Shown piece after piece: positions 59,694-64,000 of a DNA stretch of 64,000 nt. Positions within the stretch are counted from its first letter, which is position 1. Every line of letters begins with the position of its first letter. The notes under the pieces are model-generated. The model had not been told where the DNA came from. It searched no databases and was given only the letters and a program-made list of their open reading frames with translations. The translations under genes and the position numbers were made by a program. This DNA is from Xiphydria camelus (lineage: Eukaryota > Arthropoda > Insecta > Hymenoptera > Xiphydriidae). The stretch covers positions 379,501-443,500 of the forward strand of contig OY783193.1 in NCBI GenBank assembly GCA_963678675.1, written 5' to 3'.

Positions 59694-61185
59694 CTTTCGC
59701 TCTCGCGTACCTTATACTTCCGGTTGGGCGAGCGCGCTCTTGGATCGAAACGCGGGAGCCGGTCGTGGGAAGGAGGAGGAGGAGGAGGAGGAGGAGGAAT
59801 GGTGTATCTCGCTTAACGGGAGCGAAAAGTTGGAGAAGTTACGATACGGGCTCGGTAGGTCGTTCCATTAAAATGCAAATTGGTTAATAATTCCATCGAG
59901 TGGCTTGTCGCCTCGCTTCTGCGTTCGATACCCCTCCGCGAGAGCGCAACACGCGCGTTATTTTCCAATTCTTCGCTGCGCCTCGCTCTCCGCGGCCCGA
60001 AGATCAAATTGTTTCGCACCCACTCGATCACGATTCTCGCGCCGGTCGTGCGCCGCGTTCACGAGGGGCGCGCGCGCGCGCGCGAGGCTATCGCTTACCT
60101 AATCTCGTAAGCCAATATCGCGCATTCGCGGGCGGAGGAGCGAGGGTCGAAGATACTTATGTACTCTCTCTCGTAGGTACTCTAGCGCGTTCACCTCGTA
60201 GAGTCTCCGTAGCGGTGACATCCGGTCGAGAGGAATTACCCGACATTTCCAGGAGTATCTGATTACGCACTCCTAGATTCCAGGCGCGTCGCGAAACACG
60301 TATCGCCGGTGCGTTCGCAATTTCTTCGTCGAGGAGAGCCGTGCGCGCGTCGTTCCGATCGCCAGCGATTCTCAAAAAGCCACCCGCGCCTCGCCCGTCG
60401 ACCCTTCCTTCGGAAATTGCACTCCACATCCGTCCCCTTCGTTTCCGCCGATCCCGCGCGCTAAGCGTACTCAGAATCGCGATGCGATATCGACTGGATA
60501 TTTACAACCGAACCGTCATGTCCCGTATGCGCTGACCAGATTAACGGCAGCACGCGTAATCAACGGAGCAGAGCAGCCACTGCAATCACTCCGCAGTCCC
60601 ACAAATCCTCGCGCGCCGATCCTGCCGCGCCGTGGAGAGATATCGCGCGCGCGCGCGCTACACGCGTCGGTACACGCGGACACGTGTTACGCGTACGTGA
60701 GTATTATCAATGGGGTGGAGCGCTGCGCCGCGACGGGCGGTAGGTACAGTGGGAGGGAAGAGGGAGAGGATGCGCCTCGCGCGTGTGCTCCACCGTACGC
60801 ACGTATTCGCGACGCGCGAGGGTACGGAACGGCATTTGTTCCAATCTAGGCGACGGGGGTAATAAATATACCTCTCTCCCCCCGGCTGATATAATGCGGG
60901 CGTGGGTTGGTACCACTGGAATCAGTCGTCGCAGCTGCTTGATTTACGCCGTACGCCGCGATGCATCACATGGGACTATCTTTCTGCTTGCATTTGCGAA
61001 CCGAAAATAGGCTCGGCCGACGGTCGGGCTTTGATGGCGGGAGGGCGGGAGGGAGGGGGTTGAAAATCATTCGAGTTCGACTTTGCGGTTCTGCTTTCGC
61101 TCATTTTTATTTCGCATTCTTTCGTCGTTACCGCGCTTGTGCGGATCGGGTATATTTCATGGTCAGTTCGATGGACGGTTAACCG
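59694..61185. other. CpG-rich non-coding tract
   Basis: Includes a (GGA)n run (59772-59799) and (CG)n runs at 60067-60083 and 60645-60658. No exon is supported. Confidence 0.45.
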
Positions 61186-61659
61186 CACGGAAAGACCGAC
61201 ACCGGTCAATTTTATTGTATTTACGATAAAAGAAGTACACGTGAAGGTTTTACGATATTTTTACAGTGAGATGCAGTAATCTTTCCTTTGGAAACGTCAA
61301 ATCTTGATGGTTCGCATTACAATTTACCGACTTCACAGGAAAAATAATTTTTGTTCTTCGGCATAGTACACCGAGAGAAAAAATGATACGTGCAATTAAA
61401 TCTACGTTTACGTATGGGGGAATGCGGAATTAGTTGCTCCGATTATTTGAAGGAAACAGGCTGTTGTCTGTTCGAGTCAATTATATTAGTCCAAGTAACT
61501 CGATACCTATGCATTCGCTCACCCGTAACCGCCGATTTAGTCGAATCTACTACATTTCTCTCTCGGTGCAGGAATACATCCGAAAACTCTTGTGCGTATC
61601 TCTCTTGTCGTAAATAAGTAGGTGCCTACGTTAAAATTTATCGGTATCGATCTCTCCGC
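61186..61659. mobile_element. MITE, family D copy 2, interrupted
   Basis: It starts CACGGAAAGACCGACACCGG. It matches copy 1 up to about 61368, is interrupted by a family B element, and resumes at 61569 (GAATACATCCGAAAACTC ... GTTAAAATTTATCGGTA) to end near CTCTCCGC at about 61659. Confidence 0.8.
61369..61568. mobile_element. MITE, family B copy 2, nested in family D
   Basis: The ends are CACCGAGAGAAAAAATG and TTTCTCTCTCGGTG. The left flank is TA and the right CA, as expected for a TA duplication with one change. Its interior matches 31156-31414 with an internal deletion. Confidence 0.88.
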
Positions 61660-63766
61660 ATAGGCTTAACCCTTTGGAGTCTATCGGGGGGGACATACAT
61701 ATGTATGTGTCCCACCCATGTATTACGTGCGCGCCTAATGGTACAAATAGATCCCATTCCTAATTACAATAGCAGAATATTTGATTGCGTTGGGAAGAAG
61801 TGGTGCGAATGTAAAAAGAAAATCCGCAAAATCTCATTGGGTCGACCTCGTTCAAAAACATAAAACATGATTTCAGATATAGGTAAGACAAGTAAACGAA
61901 AAATAAATCCGCTCTCTAATCATCGACTCGACGATTTACCCGATTCTCAGTAGGTAACACTTTCATCCAAAGTCGACCAATATTTCGCATGGAACATCCC
62001 GTACATCCCACCCCACTCTTTCCGCGGATCTCGACAAACACTTCTGCCGAGAGAGACGTTGAAGTCGGTTCGCGCATTCGTTACCGTTTAGCGTTACGGG
62101 GCGCCCGTTGCATTTCGTTCGCGGGATATAGTCGTCGATAAAATCGCGCCCCCGCGTCAAACGCTTAGCATTTTAATGGACTCGCGCGCGGGTTCCGTGT
62201 ACGCGTGTACGCGCGCAGTGGTGCGGTGGTCATCCTCTCTCCTTCTCTCTCCGCGGGGATACTTGGCGCGGGTCGGCGCTGGGTGCAACGAGGTGCGGGG
62301 AGACCCTCCCCTCGCCTCACTCCCGTCCCTTCCCACCGCCGCGCGATCCTAGGACGATCCCGTGGACCGGTTTCAACGTGGCCGGCTACCGCCATCAATG
62401 AAAAACTCGACTTATGACAACGTGGGGTCCGGGCGACGGCGACGGAGGCGGCGGCGGCGGCGGCGGCGAGCGCGGTGCTGGGAGCTGAGAGAGCGCGTCT
62501 GATTGGTGCCGCGGGGGTTGGGAGCGGAGTGAGAGGGCTACCGTAATTACTAATTGCCACCGCGTCTAATTAGTAATTCACGTTGGCCGGTTCATCAGGA
62601 CTGACCTCCTCTTTTTTTCTCACATTTTTCCGACGGCATATCGAGGCCCGCGCGTCTTCGAGAGAGAAGAAGAAGAAGAAGAGAGAGAGACCCCGGGGGG
62701 GGGGGGGGTCTGTGAGATCGGTAGGGAATGTCGATTCGGCGGCGGTTTCGGCGGCAGCGCAAAGGCGGGGAGTTCTCTCATTCGTGTCTCTCTCTCTCTC
62801 TCGCGCGCGTCTCGGCTCCCTCGGTTTCCTCTCTTTGCCCGCTCCTCCGACTCTCGCGAGAGATTACTTCATCGGACAGGTGCAGCGGTGGCGGGAGTCG
62901 CAGCGGCGGCAGGGGAGCCTCCGAGCGCTTCCCGTAAATTGGTATCGGTTTCTTCCGACGTCGCGTTACGACGGGCTCTCCTTACCTCGTCGGCTCGTTT
63001 GTTCGAGCAACGATGCGCTAGCGCGCGGGCGGAGGGAAAAAGCAGGCATCGGATGTGGAATCGATCGAGTACGGTAGCTCGTTTCGGACACCGCCGGTTC
63101 TCCGCGCCGCACGGGGGGGGGGGGGGGTTTGGATCTTTCGCTCCGCGGTTACACGCGCGTCCGCACTGGTTCGTTCTCTCGGGCGGCGAGGTAAAGAACC
63201 GCGATCGCGAGAAGAGGCGAAGTCGAGGCGTGTGTCGATATCGAGACTCGCTCCTTCCACGTTCCACCCGCTCTCTTTTACTCGTCGCGCGTATGACGGA
63301 ACTTATCGGCGTACCGGGCAGTCGGGCCACGGTAATTTGTCTCCCTCCCCCGAGGCCACTCTCGTCGACGGCGACATCGGATCGTATCGATGTCGATTCT
63401 CTTCCCGTCCCCCTCGCTCCGCCCGTCCACTCGTTCGAGCACAGATCGCCCGATGAGGCGTAAAAAGAAGCATAAATAATTATGCGTTGGTCGAGACCGC
63501 ACTCGCGCGGGTCTCTCTTCCCGGGCGTGACGGACAAACAGCCGATCGTACCGCTGCTTCACCGTACAAAAGCTCCGCGATGGGTAATAACCCCCGTCCG
63601 TCGAACGGACACTCGATCGTTCCACTCTGAATGCAACCGCGCGTATACTGCAGGGTGTATCGGCCAAGAGGACCGAAGTAGGAGGAGCCTGATTCTTTTC
63701 AGAGCGCTTAATGGTATGTCTTCCTACGATCCCCTCACTTTGACAAAGAGTCGCGCGGGCTGAGTA
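61660..63766. other. Non-coding, CpG-rich from 62.1 kb
   Basis: Includes a (GGC)n run near 62449-62470, a G-run at 62695-62708 and another at 63113-63127. Overlapping frames of 130-222 codons are arginine-rich, antisense to each other and not accepted. Confidence 0.45.
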
Positions 63767-63986
63767 CACGGAGAAAATTGAACAGCAACGATTACCAGCC
63801 AGAATGGTAAACGGGTGACAGTTGCGACAACATCGTGTTGAATAATCTGCAGCACAGTACCTAATGATTGCCATTCGAATAGCGATTATTACCATTCCGT
63901 AGATTATTCAACACGATATTTTCAAAGCTGTCGCCTATTTACCATTCCGACTGGTACCTAATCGTTACCGTACAATTTTCTCCGTG
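63767..63986. mobile_element. MITE, family I (220 bp)
   Basis: The ends CACGGAGAAAATTG and CAATTTTCTCCGTG are perfect inverted repeats. The left flank is TA and the right CA. Internal inverted pairs (TTACCA and ATTGTTGAATAATCT-type blocks around 63835 and 63900) make the whole element foldable. Confidence 0.92.
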
Positions 63987-64000
63987 CAGCTTCCGAGGAA

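Noticed and set aside
62869..63537. Overlapping frames of 133-222 codons on both strands
   Set aside because: They are mutually antisense, arginine-rich and cross a poly-G run. No conserved motif was seen.
1..64000. tRNA, rRNA or CRISPR features
   Set aside because: No sequence with a matching A-box and B-box pair, rRNA block or spaced direct-repeat array was seen on either strand. The tandem repeats present are minisatellites without spacer structure.

Overview
The window comes from an insect nuclear genome, most likely a hymenopteran and probably an ant. This rests on intron-rich genes with closest resemblance to insect proteins, undepleted CpG with many (CG)n and poly-G/C tracts, and a dense population of small TA-flanked inverted-repeat elements. 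I could not run a search, so the species is open.

Layout: 1-6.3 kb has no gene I can support. 6.3-9.8 kb (minus) is a complete four-exon Kintoun/DNAAF2 gene, a dynein-arm preassembly factor. 11.2-12.0 kb (plus) is a three-exon secreted C-type lectin, followed by a decayed lectin copy at 12.5-12.8 kb. 14.9-16.8 kb is a 1.95-kb transposable element with arms of about 665 bp; its AT-rich core carries a small two-exon gene for a 90-residue CxxC...HxxC protein. 19.2-28.9 kb (minus) is a complete 20-exon PAN2 gene, the catalytic subunit of the PAN2-PAN3 deadenylase; its exon phases close exactly and give 1,320 residues. 31.4-32.0 kb (minus) is an unrecognised coding exon for a protein with two membrane segments. 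From 32 kb to the end there is no coding exon I can support. That half is CpG-rich and full of microsatellites, hairpins and mini-elements, and looks like a long intergenic or intronic tract.

The genes are unrelated in function: cilium/flagellum assembly, innate recognition, mRNA decay and an unknown membrane protein. They do not form a pathway or operon.

The most notable points are: (1) a Nab2/ZC3H14-spaced CCCH finger inside the PAN2 pseudo-hydrolase domain; (2) the long-TIR element with its own small gene, apparently promoted from within the TIR; (3) a swarm of about fifteen 200-300 bp elements with unrelated interiors but one shared terminus (CACTGAGAGAAA-like) and TA flanks, some nested in each other; (4) one such element whose end supplies the stop codon just past the splice donor of the membrane-protein exon; (5) small ACCTAT-type insertions that distinguish paralogous element copies.
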